This document shows, in pieces, positions 1-9,434 of a DNA stretch of 64,000 bases. Position 1 is the first letter of the stretch; every line of letters starts with the position of its first letter. The notes under the pieces were generated by a model that made no database searches, was not told the DNA's origin, and saw only the letters and a program-made list of their open reading frames with translations. The translations under genes and the position numbers were made by a program. Location of the stretch: NCBI GenBank assembly GCA_902793295.1, contig CADBDA010000007.1, forward strand, positions 59,553-123,552, read 5' to 3'. This stretch comes from an uncultured Bacteroidota bacterium (GTDB lineage Bacteria; Bacteroidota; Bacteroidia; Bacteroidales; P3).

Positions 1-3000
1 CCACGGCTTCGATCGGCACCAGCGACAATCCCTTTACGGGAGTCATCGACGGCCAGCTGAACACTGTCAGCGGTCTCGACCATCCGCTTGTGGCTTATGC
101 TGACGGGGCGACGATAAAGAATGTATTTGTTGACAACGTGAACATCAGTGGCGGCACCAATGTCGGAGCCATCTGCAATGAAGCCGCAGGTTCCACCCGT
201 ATTTACAACTGCGGCGTACTGGCCAGCAATAGCACGGTGGAAAAAGATGCTGACGGATATGACGTCATCACTTCGTGCAGCAGCACCATCAGCGGCAGCG
301 GATATGTGGGTGGCATCGTGGGCCTGCTTGACGGCACTTCGCGCGTCATCAACTGTTTCAGCTATGCCAATGTCACGGGAGGCAACTATGTGGGTGGCAT
401 AGTGGGCTACAACAATGTGGCTACCACAGCGAACAGCATTAATACGATGGTAATGAACTGTATGTTCTATGGCGAAGTGAGTGGTACATCGATTGCTCCC
501 GTCTACAACGGTCAGATTATCACCAATGACGGCGATGACAACGGCATCAACAACTTCAACTACTTCCGCATCGAAGCGTCTTACATTCAGGATAACAATA
601 TTGCCAAAGTCTATAACTGTGCCCTTGGCGCCGAGACACGCTTCCTGCAGCGTTTTGAGTTTTACCGTCACTTGCTCAACAGCAACCGTGAGTTGGCTGC
701 CTGGTGGGCCACGGATGATGCTGCAAACAAGGACGAGATGATGAAATGGGTGATGGAACCCAGCCAGATAGGAACCGCCACACCCTACCCTATCCTTAAA
801 ACCCCTGGCAGATATGCTTCGGTGGTCAATTACACCCCCAGCACCACACCCTACGACGATGCCAACCGCCACAAAGGCCGCAAACTGACCAGCGAAGGCG
901 ACAATGGTGTGCTGCACGTCACCATACAAATGGGGACGGGTGGTGATCAATACTCGGCTCCGACAGGTGCCGGACTAAAACCTGGCGAATCAGGTGTGCT
1001 TGAGCTTATTATCACCGACAAGGATTTTGAACACTTCAACTTTAACTACGGCAAGGTGCAGTTGCCATACTATAACGACTACTGCAACGGCAACTATACG
1101 GAAAACCGTGTGGTCACTGGTTGGAAGATCACCAGTATCACTGGTGGCACGGCAGGAACCTACACCACAGGAGACGATGTCACCTATACGGACGGAGTAT
1201 TGACTGCCACACCCTACAACTTCGCCGACCGTAAATGTACCGACAAAGACCTCTACAGCACCAGCGGCCGTGTATTCAATCAGGGCGCCTACTGGGATGT
1301 GCCCGAAGGGGTGACGGCTATCACTATCCAACCTTATTGGAGCAAGGCTGTTTATCTGTCCGACGCCTATTGGGATGTGACCTATAAGAATGGTACTGGA
1401 ACTGATTTCACTAAAGCAGGATATATAAATGATGCTATGACCACTCCCATCAATGTCACCACCGTTGGTGGAAATCAGCGCTATAACAATGGTATTTCCA
1501 CTTTTAATGGCCAGCCTGTTTTTACCTCTATAAGCGACGCTATCTCAAGTTCGAAAGATAATGGTCTTTTTAAGGGGGCTACAGAGAGTGCCAGTCATAC
1601 CGTTTATGATTATGCTGTGGTGCTTGTGGGCAATTATCACCATACTTCCACCCCTGAAGCAAGTGAAGGAAAGCCTTATACGGTCACCTCTGTTGACTTG
1701 GATGGCGACAATGAACCGGACTATTCTTTAATACTTCGTTTTAACGCTCGTCCGGGCTTCCATCCCGTAAGATACGATTTTTTGAACATGATAGGCCTTG
1801 GTATGGCACAGAAGACGACAGGCGGCACAGGTTCATACAATCTGGGTATTATGCAGCCCAAATATTGGTTCGAGGTGACCAACACCGCCCTCTTCCGCGT
1901 TACCCAATTCGAATACAGTGGAAATGACAGGGTCAAGAAACCCTATATCCTACAGGGCGGTGTCATTGAGCAATGGGTTACACAGCAGCAGGATGCGGGA
2001 GACAGAGTTTCGTATTTCCACGTGGGAGGTAACGTGTGGTTCAAGGAGTTCCATCGCGGCAGCCACCAAGACCATACAAACAAGAGCACCCCACATCCGC
2101 CAATATCTGTCACAGGAGGAGACTTCGACAGATTCTACCTCACAGGATTCTATCAGTCGCAGGCCAAAATTTACGATGACAACGCCGAATGCTATATCAA
2201 TGGCGGAAGGTTTGGAGAGATGGCCGGTGCAGGAATGGAAGGCATAGGTACTTCTGCCGGCAATGGTAACATCACTTGGATGATCGACAACGCTGATATC
2301 GATGAGTTCTATGGAGGTGGCATCAACTTTGACAAGCCTGTTTTTGGCAATATCAATACAATCATCTCAAACAGCTACGTGCGACAGTACTGCGGCGGTC
2401 CAAAATTCGGCGATATGAAAAACGGACGAACTGTCACCACAACTGCCACCAACTGTGTTTTCGGCACCTATTTCGGTGCTGGCTATGGCGGCAACTCATA
2501 CAGCCGTTATGCTCCGGCCAATAGAAACAATGTAATTAATTTGCCTGGCAATGGTACGCCTCCCGGAAATAGCAATGTAACATATTTTAATTCGTGGAAC
2601 GACTGGGTGCAGGAGGAGTATACGCAATCTTATAGCGGTACATACGGCGGTATATCTACACAGATTGACTACCAATTTATTCCTATGTCAAGCAATATCA
2701 GTAATGTGGCTCGTCTATGGGTTGAATTTGTCGGTTTTTCGCTGGCCACAACACACAATGTCACATCAGTGCTGAAGGGTTGCACCATCTTAAATGATTT
2801 CTATGGCGGTGGCAGTCTTGGCATGGTCAACGGGCCTGTGACATCCACGCTTGAAGATTGTATTGTATACGGAAGTGTTTTCGGCGCCGGCTATTCGGCA
2901 TCACTACCTACGGTAGAGGTGGATCAAATAGGTTTCCAATCCGAACCATACTATTACGAAAGTCTTGGTACTTATCGTACGGGTGTCAAAGGCCCGACGA

Positions 3001-3221
3001 CAACTTACAGATGGGAGCACGCTGATGCCATCAGTATCGACAATGTCAACCATATCTTATATACCACAGTAGAACTCGACGGCCTTGGCAAGGTTATAGG
3101 CGATGTGGAGGTGAGAATTTATGGCAACACCAACGTGTTTGGCAGTGTCTACGGCGGTGGCAACCAAGGTGAAGTGGATGGCAATACAAAGGTGATTGTC
3201 AATCAAGAACATCATGAATAA
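1..3221 (+). CDS. Large GLUG-type secreted surface protein, 5' end outside window
   Basis: The frame is open from position 3, well upstream of the first possible start (GTG at 90), so the gene begins outside the window and only about 1070 C-terminal residues are seen. The protein is rich in Gly, Asn, Thr and Tyr. It has GLUG-like repeats near its visible N-terminus (YVGGIVGL, YVGGIVGY) and later repeats of the form YGGGSLGMVNG, FGAGY and VYGGGNQGEVDGNTKV. These are typical of long beta-helical surface proteins of Bacteroidales. No T9SS sorting tail is present: it ends soon after a GGGNQGEVDG repeat, so the C-terminus may be truncated or the protein may use another anchor. Function is unknown; adhesion or matrix binding is only a family-level guess. 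Confidence 0.8.
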   Translation, partial: TASIGTSDNPFTGVIDGQLNTVSGLDHPLVAYADGATIKNVFVDNVNISGGTNVGAICNEAAGSTRIYNCGVLASNSTVEKDADGYDVITSCSSTISGSGYVGGIVGLLDGTSRVINCFSYANVTGGNYVGGIVGYNNVATTANSINTMVMNCMFYGEVSGTSIAPVYNGQIITNDGDDNGINNFNYFRIEASYIQDNNIAKVYNCALGAETRFLQRFEFYRHLLNSNRELAAWWATDDAANKDEMMKWVMEPSQIGTATPYPILKTPGRYASVVNYTPSTTPYDDANRHKGRKLTSEGDNGVLHVTIQMGTGGDQYSAPTGAGLKPGESGVLELIITDKDFEHFNFNYGKVQLPYYNDYCNGNYTENRVVTGWKITSITGGTAGTYTTGDDVTYTDGVLTATPYNFADRKCTDKDLYSTSGRVFNQGAYWDVPEGVTAITIQPYWSKAVYLSDAYWDVTYKNGTGTDFTKAGYINDAMTTPINVTTVGGNQRYNNGISTFNGQPVFTSISDAISSSKDNGLFKGATESASHTVYDYAVVLVGNYHHTSTPEASEGKPYTVTSVDLDGDNEPDYSLILRFNARPGFHPVRYDFLNMIGLGMAQKTTGGTGSYNLGIMQPKYWFEVTNTALFRVTQFEYSGNDRVKKPYILQGGVIEQWVTQQQDAGDRVSYFHVGGNVWFKEFHRGSHQDHTNKSTPHPPISVTGGDFDRFYLTGFYQSQAKIYDDNAECYINGGRFGEMAGAGMEGIGTSAGNGNITWMIDNADIDEFYGGGINFDKPVFGNINTIISNSYVRQYCGGPKFGDMKNGRTVTTTATNCVFGTYFGAGYGGNSYSRYAPANRNNVINLPGNGTPPGNSNVTYFNSWNDWVQEEYTQSYSGTYGGISTQIDYQFIPMSSNISNVARLWVEFVGFSLATTHNVTSVLKGCTILNDFYGGGSLGMVNGPVTSTLEDCIVYGSVFGAGYSASLPTVEVDQIGFQSEPYYYESLGTYRTGVKGPTTTYRWEHADAISIDNVNHILYTTVELDGLGKVIGDVEVRIYGNTNVFGSVYGGGNQGEVDGNTKVIVNQEHHE

Positions 3222-3252
3222 AAAAAAGCCCCGGAAACGGGGCTTTTTTTTT
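3222..3252. terminator. Bidirectional intrinsic terminator
   Basis: A perfect GC stem (AGCCCCG / CGGGGCT) with a GAAA loop is flanked by an A-run and a T-run, so it can end both the surface protein gene and the convergent lipoprotein gene. Confidence 0.9.
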
Positions 3253-3267
3253 GAGGTCAATTCTAGC

Positions 3268-3699
3268 TTATATCATCCTCACAAGGCGGACGACCACATT
3301 GCCGGGAATGTCGGTCATTGGCACATTGTCGCCGCTGAAAATGCATTTATTCTCGGTCAGGCTGTTGATAGTGTACTCAAAGTGCATACCGCTGCGCGGG
3401 GTGATGGTCAGCTGGTCGCCGTTGACGCTCCAGGTAAAGCCGTTGTTCTCGGTCACGCCATTGTCATTGGCCAAGCCGGTACCGTCTTCTTCCATAATGA
3501 AGATCACATTCTCCGGTGTCATATCCTGGCCGTCGACAGTCATATTGTCCACCTGCCAAGTTCCGACAATCATCTCGGCGCTATAGCCATTGTTGCCGTT
3601 GTTGCCGTTGTTGTCACCGTCGTTGTCTGTCTCGCAGCTTGCTGCGCATAACGTTGCCAATGCTACAAAGCAAAGGATCAGATTGATTTTTCTTTTCAT
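3268..3699 (-). CDS. Lipocalin-like lipoprotein
   Basis: 143 residues. It has a lipoprotein signal peptide with a Cys near residue 22 (LCAASC), then an Asp/Asn/Gly-rich linker and a small beta domain beginning IVGTWQVDNMTVDG. The IxGTW start and the regular short strands fit the lipocalin-like domains common in Bacteroidales lipoproteins. It probably faces the periplasm or outer membrane. The ligand is unknown. It is the first of three minus-strand envelope or secreted genes between the surface protein and dnaK, but it is separated from its neighbour by about 145 bp. Confidence 0.75.
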   Translation of the reverse strand: MKRKINLILCFVALATLCAASCETDNDGDNNGNNGNNGYSAEMIVGTWQVDNMTVDGQDMTPENVIFIMEEDGTGLANDNGVTENNGFTWSVNGDQLTITPRSGMHFEYTINSLTENKCIFSGDNVPMTDIPGNVVVRLVRMI

Positions 3700-3844
3700 A
3701 ATAATGGATTTGATTGTTTAAAATGTATTAATTGACTATCGAATAACGTTGTGGTCCATAATATATTGTATTGGAAGCGATTTTTTTGAAGGTGAGGTAA
3801 AAACCGCCAGAATCAACGCCATCTTGCCAAGGTGCGGAGTAGCC

Positions 3845-4807
3845 TTATTTCCCTCCTTTATAAAGGTCGAAGACGTTCATGGTGGTCCATTGTGTCGCTC
3901 GCACGTCGTTGTCCCTCACCGTGGCGTCGTAGTGCATGGTGCGTCCGCCCAGGGTGGCATCCACAAAGGCGTCAAACTCTTGTATCGTATAACTCATCAG
4001 CGACGCCACTTCGTGGCCGATACCATCGAAAACAAAGAACCAGTGACTGTAGCCTTGCTTTTCGAAGAGCTTGTGCAATTTCTTGGCACCATAAAGACCC
4101 GATCGCAACACCGGCGGAAACTTCTTGTAGTTGACAATCCGGTCCTTGTTGCCGTGCAGTATGAAAGTCGGAGCCGGCGCTGTCTGGTAGTGCGGACGCT
4201 CGTGGTCGCAATAGATGGCACCCGAATACGCCACCACGGCGGCAGGCTTCCAACCGGCCGGCAACTCCTTGGCAGGCCAATAGGAGTTGCAGCGGCAATA
4301 CTCCATCTGCATCACGCTGATGGCACCGGCGCTGCTGCCACACAGCACCACCCGCCGCTTGCTGACACCCCACGCGTCGGCATTGCGGCACACATAGGCA
4401 ACAGCCGCCGCACAGTCCTCTGCGCCAATATTGATGGCGTCCCTGAAAATGCGCTGCATATTGGTCAGCCGGATGGTGTCGCCCTGCACATCGCGCAGAT
4501 GCAGCCGGTAGTCGATGGCCACTGCCGTATAGCCGCGCTTGGCCAACGTCTGGCAGTACTGGCGGCTGCTTTCGTTGTCGCGGGCACCGCTGAAAAAACC
4601 TCCGCCAAACATGAAAATCACACAGGCTGAGTCGGGCCGCGCAATTGTCGGTGTGTAGACATCCATCAGCAGCGACAGGTCGCCTCGCTTTACAAATTCA
4701 TACGTCTGCGGAACAACGGTGTCAACATCCACCTGCATGGTCTGCCCATAGGCGCATCCCGCCCACAACATCAAAAACAGACCCACACCTCGCAATCCTC
4801 GTGCCAT
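3845..4807 (-). CDS. Secreted alpha/beta hydrolase (esterase/lipase type)
   Basis: 320 residues with an N-terminal signal peptide (cleavage likely after AYG, about residue 21). Hormone-sensitive-lipase/carboxylesterase signatures are visible: an oxyanion-hole FGGGFF at about 67-72, the nucleophile elbow CGSSAGA with Ser159, an acid region HGNKDRI, and the catalytic His in GIGHE. It should cleave carboxyl esters in the periplasm or outside the cell, for example acetyl or feruloyl groups on plant polysaccharide. The substrate is not decidable from sequence. It lies 21 bp downstream of the following minus-strand gene, so the two may be co-transcribed. Confidence 0.85.
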   Translation of the reverse strand: MARGLRGVGLFLMLWAGCAYGQTMQVDVDTVVPQTYEFVKRGDLSLLMDVYTPTIARPDSACVIFMFGGGFFSGARDNESSRQYCQTLAKRGYTAVAIDYRLHLRDVQGDTIRLTNMQRIFRDAINIGAEDCAAAVAYVCRNADAWGVSKRRVVLCGSSAGAISVMQMEYCRCNSYWPAKELPAGWKPAAVVAYSGAIYCDHERPHYQTAPAPTFILHGNKDRIVNYKKFPPVLRSGLYGAKKLHKLFEKQGYSHWFFVFDGIGHEVASLMSYTIQEFDAFVDATLGGRTMHYDATVRDNDVRATQWTTMNVFDLYKGGK

Positions 4808-4828
4808 ATATATTAAATGTATATTCTA

Positions 4829-5533
4829 TTAAAACATCAAATGCATTCCCAAGCCGGCGCTGAAACGCTCGTAGTTGAAGTAGTTGTTTTCCGTCGGCCA
4901 ATCGGTCAGGAAGGCGTATGCCACGTTGACCGAGAATTTCACTTTCTGCCATCCGAATCGGAACATCAGCTGCGGCTGCAGCAGGAAGTGCACCTGGTCG
5001 TGCCGCTCAGCCAGGGTCTCGGTTCCGTCCGACAGTCGCTCTATCTTGTCCCATTTCGGGGTGAGCAATCCGCCCTTCAGGCCCATGCCGACATCAATTC
5101 CGCCATCGTCCAATCCGGCCCATCCGAAGTTGATCTGACTAAACACCAGATTGTAACTTCCGTCCACCGTGTAATGATGATGGTTCAGATCACCCACCGA
5201 ATCATCATACGACAATCCGTGACCATATCCCAAGTAGCACTCCAGCACCGCATTCCCAAAGGGGAAATAAGTGCCACCGGCCGCCTGGAAATAGCAGTTC
5301 TTGAAATCCGTGACGCTCGCAGAAGCCTGCACGCCAAACATGTCAAGCGGAGCCCATGCCACCGTGGCATTCAGTGCCGGTGCCACCAGCAGCGGCGCCG
5401 ACATCGACACCGAACCGTCCACATGCAACTGGCCGCGCTCGCTCAACAGCGGTATGTCAACATTGTGCGGATGGTACACCACACACGATCCGAACACTAC
5501 CACCGTCAGCAGCAACACTATATATTTCCTCAT
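4829..5533 (-). CDS. Predicted outer-membrane beta-barrel lipoprotein
   Basis: About 234 residues from the Met of MRKYIVLLL. An upstream in-frame ATG at 5563 would put ten residues before a normal signal peptide, so I prefer the inner start. It has a lipobox ending FGSC, then many alternating hydrophobic strands with aromatic girdle residues and a C-terminal strand ending in Phe (LGMHLMF), as in outer-membrane barrels. Function is unknown. A TATATTTG -7 box lies upstream at 5599-5606. The gene is divergent from dnaK. Confidence 0.7.
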   Translation of the reverse strand: MRKYIVLLLTVVVFGSCVVYHPHNVDIPLLSERGQLHVDGSVSMSAPLLVAPALNATVAWAPLDMFGVQASASVTDFKNCYFQAAGGTYFPFGNAVLECYLGYGHGLSYDDSVGDLNHHHYTVDGSYNLVFSQINFGWAGLDDGGIDVGMGLKGGLLTPKWDKIERLSDGTETLAERHDQVHFLLQPQLMFRFGWQKVKFSVNVAYAFLTDWPTENNYFNYERFSAGLGMHLMF

Positions 5534-5598
5534 ACTTATATGATTTTCAATTTTAAAATTCATATTGACCTCCTGTTTTATTTGATTGTTTGCAAATG

Positions 5599-5606
5599 CA
5601 AATATA
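5599..5606 (-). promoter_or_regulatory. Bacteroidota -7 box (TATATTTG) for the barrel lipoprotein
   Basis: The reverse strand reads TATATTTGC, a strong match to the TAnnTTTG consensus, about 66 bp upstream of the chosen start. No clear TTTG is seen at the -33 distance. Confidence 0.5.
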
Positions 5607-5634
5607 CGATTTTTTCACTTCATGCCACACAATG

Positions 5635-5655
5635 TGACAAATTGTCATATTTTTG
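5635..5655 (+). promoter_or_regulatory. dnaK promoter -7 box with overlapping palindrome
   Basis: TATTTTTG at 5648-5655 matches the -7 element. Directly abutting it, in the -33/-7 spacer, is the perfect 13-nt palindrome TGACAAATTGTCA (5635-5647), a plausible operator. No CIRCE element is present. The role in heat-shock control is inference. Confidence 0.45.
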
Positions 5656-5764
5656 TGCAACGCTCATTTTGGCACATTTCTTGATTCATTCCTTCGTGGT
5701 TTTGCTTCATCGCAATCCCAACCAATCAAATCATTCACGAACAAAAATAAAAAATTATACAATT

Positions 5765-7699
5765 ATGGGAAAAATCATAGGAATCGACTTAGGAACAACC
5801 AACAGCTGCGTCTCCGTTATGGAAGGCAATGAACCTGTGGTTATTATGAACAGCGAAGGCAACCGCACCACCCCGTCGGTGGTCGGCTTCCTCGAAAACG
5901 GCGACCGCAAGGTGGGCGACCCCGCCAAGCGTCAGGCCATCACCAACCCTCACAACACGGTCTACTCGATTAAGCGTTTTATGGGCGAGAGCTACGACCG
6001 CGTGCAGAAAGAAATCGCCGCAGTGCCCTACAAGGTGGTGAAGGGCGACAACAACACTCCGCGCGTCGACATCAACGGACGTCTCTACACTCCGCAGGAA
6101 ATCAGCGCCATCGTGCTTCAGAAGATGAAGAAGACCGCTGAGGACTTCCTCGGTAGCGAGGTGACCGAGGCCGTCATCACCGTCCCGGCCTACTTCAACG
6201 ACAGCCAGCGTCAGGCCACCAAGGAGGCCGGCGAGATTGCAGGCCTGAAGGTGCGCCGTATCGTCAACGAGCCTACGGCAGCTGCTCTGGCCTACGGCCT
6301 TGACAAAAAGAACCAGGATATGAATGTGGCTGTCTTCGACCTCGGTGGCGGTACGTTCGATATCTCGATCCTGAACCTCGGCGACGGCGTCTTCGAGGTT
6401 AAGTCGACCAACGGCAACACGCACCTTGGCGGCGACGACTTCGACCTGAAGATCATCAACTGGCTGGCCGACAGCTTCAAGAGCGACAAAGGCATCGACC
6501 TGCGCAAGGACCCGATGGCTATGCAGCGTCTGAAAGAGGCTGCCGAAAAGGCTAAAATCGAGCTTTCCTCGAGCCAGGAGACTGAAATCAACCTGCCTTA
6601 CATCACCGTTGCCGACGGCGTGCCGCAGCACCTTGTAATGAAACTGACCCGCGCCAAATTCGAGCAGCTCTGCGACGACCTGATCCAGGCAACCATCGAG
6701 CCCTGCCGTCAGGCTATGAAGGACGCCGGACTTACGAACAGCGATATAAATGAAGTTATTCTGGTGGGCGGTTCGACTCGTATCCCCGCCGTGCAGAAGA
6801 AGGTCGAAGAGTTCTTCGGCAAGACTCCCAACAAGGGCGTCAACCCCGACGAAGTGGTCGCCATCGGAGCCGCCATCCAGGGCGGTGTCCTCACCGGCGA
6901 AGTCAAGGATGTGCTTCTGCTCGATGTCACCCCGCTTTCGCTGGGTATCGAGACCCTCGGCGGCGTGATGACGCGCCTGATCGACGCCAACACCACCATC
7001 CCGACCAAGAAGAGTCAGGTATTCTCGACGGCTGCCGACAACCAGCCCGAGGTCGAAATCCACGTGCTGCAGGGCGAGCGCCCGATGGCTGCCGACAACA
7101 AGACTATCGGCCGCTTCCATCTGGCCGGCATTCCGCCGGCACCGCGTGGAGTGCCGCAGATTGAGGTCACCTTCGACATCGACGCCAACGGCATCCTCAA
7201 CGTCAGCGCACTCGACAAGGCTACCGGCAAGAGCCAGAACATCCGCATCGAGGCCAGCAGCGGCTTGAGCGACGACGAGATTAAGAGAATGAAGGCCGAG
7301 GCTGAGGCACACGCTGCCGACGACAAGAAGGCCAAAGAGGAAATTGAGAAAATCAATGCTGCCGACAGTATGATCTTCCAGAGCGAGAAGAACCTGAAGG
7401 ACTATGGCGACAAGCTGCCCGCCGACAAGAAGAGCGCCATCGAGAACGCCCTCAACGAGCTCAAGGCCGCCCACAGCGCCCGCAACGTCCAGCAGATCGA
7501 CGCCGCCATGGCCAAGATCAACGCCGCCTGGCAGGCCGCCAGCGAGGACATGTACAAAGCCCAGCAGCAGGCTGGCGGACAGAACCCCGGCGCCGGCTTC
7601 GACCCCAACAACATGGGCGGTAACCCCAACGCAGGCCAACAGCAAGGCAATAACCCCAACGACAACGTCACCGACGTCGACTACGAGGAGGTGAAGTAA
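5765..7699 (+). CDS. dnaK: Molecular chaperone DnaK (Hsp70)
   Basis: 644 residues from ATG 5765 ([14 protein letters not shown]). The frame is open far upstream, but that extension overlaps the divergent gene and is not Hsp70-like. The nucleotide-binding domain has the phosphate-1 motif [17 protein letters not shown] and the adenosine motif [10 protein letters not shown] (about 332-341). The substrate domain follows, then a Gly/Gln/Asn-rich tail ending VDYEEVK. It is an ATP-driven cytoplasmic chaperone that works with DnaJ and GrpE, which are not in this window. Its last 46 bp recur almost exactly at 14351, a shorter copy is at 24400, and an internal part recurs in diverged form at 12857, so the gene end looks like a recombination site. 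Confidence 0.98.
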   Translation: MGKIIGIDLGTTNSCVSVMEGNEPVVIMNSEGNRTTPSVVGFLENGDRKVGDPAKRQAITNPHNTVYSIKRFMGESYDRVQKEIAAVPYKVVKGDNNTPRVDINGRLYTPQEISAIVLQKMKKTAEDFLGSEVTEAVITVPAYFNDSQRQATKEAGEIAGLKVRRIVNEPTAAALAYGLDKKNQDMNVAVFDLGGGTFDISILNLGDGVFEVKSTNGNTHLGGDDFDLKIINWLADSFKSDKGIDLRKDPMAMQRLKEAAEKAKIELSSSQETEINLPYITVADGVPQHLVMKLTRAKFEQLCDDLIQATIEPCRQAMKDAGLTNSDINEVILVGGSTRIPAVQKKVEEFFGKTPNKGVNPDEVVAIGAAIQGGVLTGEVKDVLLLDVTPLSLGIETLGGVMTRLIDANTTIPTKKSQVFSTAADNQPEVEIHVLQGERPMAADNKTIGRFHLAGIPPAPRGVPQIEVTFDIDANGILNVSALDKATGKSQNIRIEASSGLSDDEIKRMKAEAEAHAADDKKAKEEIEKINAADSMIFQSEKNLKDYGDKLPADKKSAIENALNELKAAHSARNVQQIDAAMAKINAAWQAASEDMYKAQQQAGGQNPGAGFDPNNMGGNPNAGQQQGNNPNDNVTDVDYEEVK

Positions 7700-7712
7700 A
7701 GAGCCGGTGGCT

Positions 7713-7793
7713 CTTTACGATAGCGAAGCGGAGAAAGACACCCTCGCGGTGTCTGCGGTCCACGGGACCGCTCCGCGGATTCGAATACCGCGG
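7713..7793 (+). repeat. Three-hairpin repeat element, copy 1
   Basis: It opens with CTTTACGATAGCGAAGCGG and then forms three consecutive hairpins: AGACACC/GGTGTCT with loop CTCGC, GCGGTCC/GGACCGC, and CCGCGG/CCGCGG around ATTCGAATA. A second copy lies inverted at 24072-24153. There the opening 24 nt are conserved and all three stems have different bases but still pair. It lies just after the dnaK stop codon. Confidence 0.8.
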
Positions 7794-7826
7794 TAAGTTT
7801 AGAGGCTTTGCAATCACAATTAACAA

Positions 7827-7864
7827 CAAAGAGGTGCAATCACATGTTTGCACCTCTTTGTTTA
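7827..7864 (+). terminator. dnaK intrinsic terminator
   Basis: Perfect 13-bp stem CAAAGAGGTGCAA / TTGCACCTCTTTG with an 8-nt loop, followed by TTT. A related GGTGCAA / TTGCACC terminator follows the third dnaK-tail copy at 24436. Confidence 0.85.
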
Positions 7865-7884
7865 TATTCTTTCGGCATCCAACA

Positions 7885-7985
7885 GCGGCCAACTGGCTAG
7901 CCAACTGACATAATGAAATTTGGCCAACTGACACAATAATAATTGGCCAAATTGTACAATAATAATTGGCCAAATTATACAATAA
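7885..7985 (+). repeat. Tandem 22-23 bp repeats (GGCCAACTGACACAATAA type), array 1
   Basis: About four imperfect direct repeats with consensus GGCCAACTGACACAATAA plus AT-rich spacer lie just upstream of the Fic gene promoter. The downstream units drift to GGCCAAATTGTACAATAA. The same repeat family occurs at 12936-13030 in front of the DUF4143 ATPase gene. The arrangement without conserved spacers is not a CRISPR array. Confidence 0.8.
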
Positions 7986-8006
7986 AAATAATAATCAGTC
8001 TCTTTT

Positions 8007-8037
8007 TTTGCCATGCGGAGAAAAAGTTGTATATTTG
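8007..8037 (+). promoter_or_regulatory. Promoter of the Fic gene
   Basis: TTTG (8007-8010), exactly 19 bp, then TATATTTG (8030-8037): a full match to the Bacteroidota consensus. It places transcription start near 8044, which excludes the in-frame start at 7966 and favours ATG 8092. An inverted repeat CCGCAT-AAT-ATGCGG follows at about 8038-8052. Confidence 0.8.
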
Positions 8038-8091
8038 CCGCATAATATGCGGAGAATAAAACCTGTTTTATCCGCACAAAAACAGGTGAAT

Positions 8092-9174
8092 ATGTATTTA
8101 TGGGAACATACGGACTGGCCCAAATTCCAGTGGGACACACAGAGAATCAACGAAATATTGGTTGATGTAAGACACCAGCAAGGGAAGCTGTTAGGCATGG
8201 CAGAGATGCTCGGGTTTGATGTAAAAAGCCCAGTTGTGCTTGACGCAATGACATCGGACATCATCAAGTCATCTGAGATAGAGGGCATTGCCTTGAATGC
8301 CGACGATGTACGTTCGTCGGTAGCGTGGCAGCTGGGAATTGACCGCGTTGGAGTGCCCTCGTCCGACCGCTACATTGAAGGGGTGGTGGAGGTGATGTTT
8401 GACGCCGTGCATCATTATGGCGAACCTTTAACACAAGATAGGCTGTTCCGTTGGCATAGCGCTTTGTTTCCCAATCCCAGCCGATTGGCACACATCACCG
8501 TGGGTAACTGGCGGCAGGGGGATATGCAGGTAGTATCTGGACAATATGGCAAAGAGAAGGTACACTACGAGGCACCTCCCAGCAAAGATGTACCGCAGAT
8601 GATGTCGGAACTGCTGCAATGGATAAACAACGCAGACACTGACCCTGTACTGAAAGCAGCCATAGCACACCTATGGTTTGTCAGCATACACCCTTTCAGC
8701 GACGGCAACGGACGGTTGGCACGTACCATCACCGATATGCTATTGGCAAAATCCGATGCCACACCCTATCGCTTCTATAGCATGTCCACACAGATTGCGT
8801 TGGCACGAAAAGAGTATTACGACATACTGGAGCAGACGCAGAAAGGAACACTCGACATCACCGCATGGCTACTATGGTTCCTCGGAAGGATGAATGTGGC
8901 TATCAATGTGGCCATGGAGACCATCGAGCGCACACTGAGTAAAGCCACTTTCTGGGAAAGTCACCGTCATGTTGCCATGAATGAGCGGCAGACCAAAATG
9001 GTCAACATGCTGTGGGATGGTTTTGAAGGCAAATTGACCTCCTCCAAATGGGCGAAGATAAACAAATGTTCTCCGGACACCGCCCTGCGTGACCTGCAAG
9101 ACCTTGTCGCCAAAGGTATCCTTGCCCGCACCGAGTCAGGAGGTCGTAGCACCGGATACGACTTGGTAAAATAA
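8092..9174 (+). CDS. Fic family protein (putative AMP-transferase) with DUF4172 and HTH
   Basis: 360 residues from MYLWEHTDWPKFQW. A DUF4172 N-terminal region contains SSEIEG, which fits the inhibitory-helix motif (S/T)xxxE(G/N) and suggests a self-inhibited Fic enzyme. The Fic core carries HPFSDGNGRLAR, with catalytic His and the phosphate-binding GNGR intact. A C-terminal winged-helix-like region ends in STGYDLVK. Family members transfer AMP or another nucleotide to Ser, Thr or Tyr hydroxyls of target proteins. This architecture is common in accessory loci and may be autoregulatory. The target is unknown. It is the first gene of the accessory island after dnaK. Confidence 0.9.
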   Translation: MYLWEHTDWPKFQWDTQRINEILVDVRHQQGKLLGMAEMLGFDVKSPVVLDAMTSDIIKSSEIEGIALNADDVRSSVAWQLGIDRVGVPSSDRYIEGVVEVMFDAVHHYGEPLTQDRLFRWHSALFPNPSRLAHITVGNWRQGDMQVVSGQYGKEKVHYEAPPSKDVPQMMSELLQWINNADTDPVLKAAIAHLWFVSIHPFSDGNGRLARTITDMLLAKSDATPYRFYSMSTQIALARKEYYDILEQTQKGTLDITAWLLWFLGRMNVAINVAMETIERTLSKATFWESHRHVAMNERQTKMVNMLWDGFEGKLTSSKWAKINKCSPDTALRDLQDLVAKGILARTESGGRSTGYDLVK

Positions 9175-9194
9175 TCGAATTGATGACAACAAAT

Positions 9195-9223
9195 GGAGCG
9201 TCAATTTTGGCGCTCCCTTCTTT
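9195..9223 (+). terminator. Weak terminator-like hairpin after the Fic gene
   Basis: GGAGCG / CGCTCC with a 10-nt loop and a CTTCTTT tail. The remaining 9224-9434 has a threefold TTCTTTATGCC-like repeat and the 11-bp repeat tract, and no gene. Confidence 0.5.
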
Positions 9224-9336
9224 ATGCCTTCTTTATGCCTTCTTTGTGGCAATAGTAAAACTACTGAAAACCAACCGAATATGCAAAATCGCATGTAAGG
9301 CATACAAAATGCTGATTTACAGTGTTATTATTGCAT

Positions 9337-9378
9337 GACCTCTCGGTGATCCCTCGGTGGTGTGTCGGCGGTCTGCAT
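9337..9378. repeat. 11-bp CCGA-type repeats, locus 1
   Basis: On the reverse strand this reads as three imperfect 11-bp units related to TCRCCGAAGGA. Comparable tracts occur at 12625-12675 and 52879-52925. Confidence 0.55.
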
Positions 9379-9434
9379 ATCCTACAAATACGGTGAAGTG
9401 GATATGTCGCAAAAGGGAAAGTTTAACTTTTACA

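Noticed and set aside
5669..5686. TGGCAC near the dnaK start as a sigma-54 promoter
   Set aside because: The GC element at the required distance is absent.
5789..7645. 618-codon open frame antisense to dnaK
   Set aside because: It mirrors the GC-rich codon pattern of dnaK; its product is Val/Leu/Gly/His-rich with no domain, and dnaK is unmistakable.
7773..7793. TTCGAAT loop in the hairpin element as a tRNA T-arm
   Set aside because: The stem is 6 bp with a 9-nt loop and no acceptor, D or anticodon arms fit; the second copy keeps the hairpin but not the T-loop sequence.
7885..7985. 22-23 bp repeats as a CRISPR array
   Set aside because: Units are directly adjacent, imperfect and without unique spacers; no cas genes are present.
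7966..8091. N-terminal extension of the Fic protein
   Set aside because: The promoter at 8007-8037 lies inside it and the family begins at MYLWEHTDWP.
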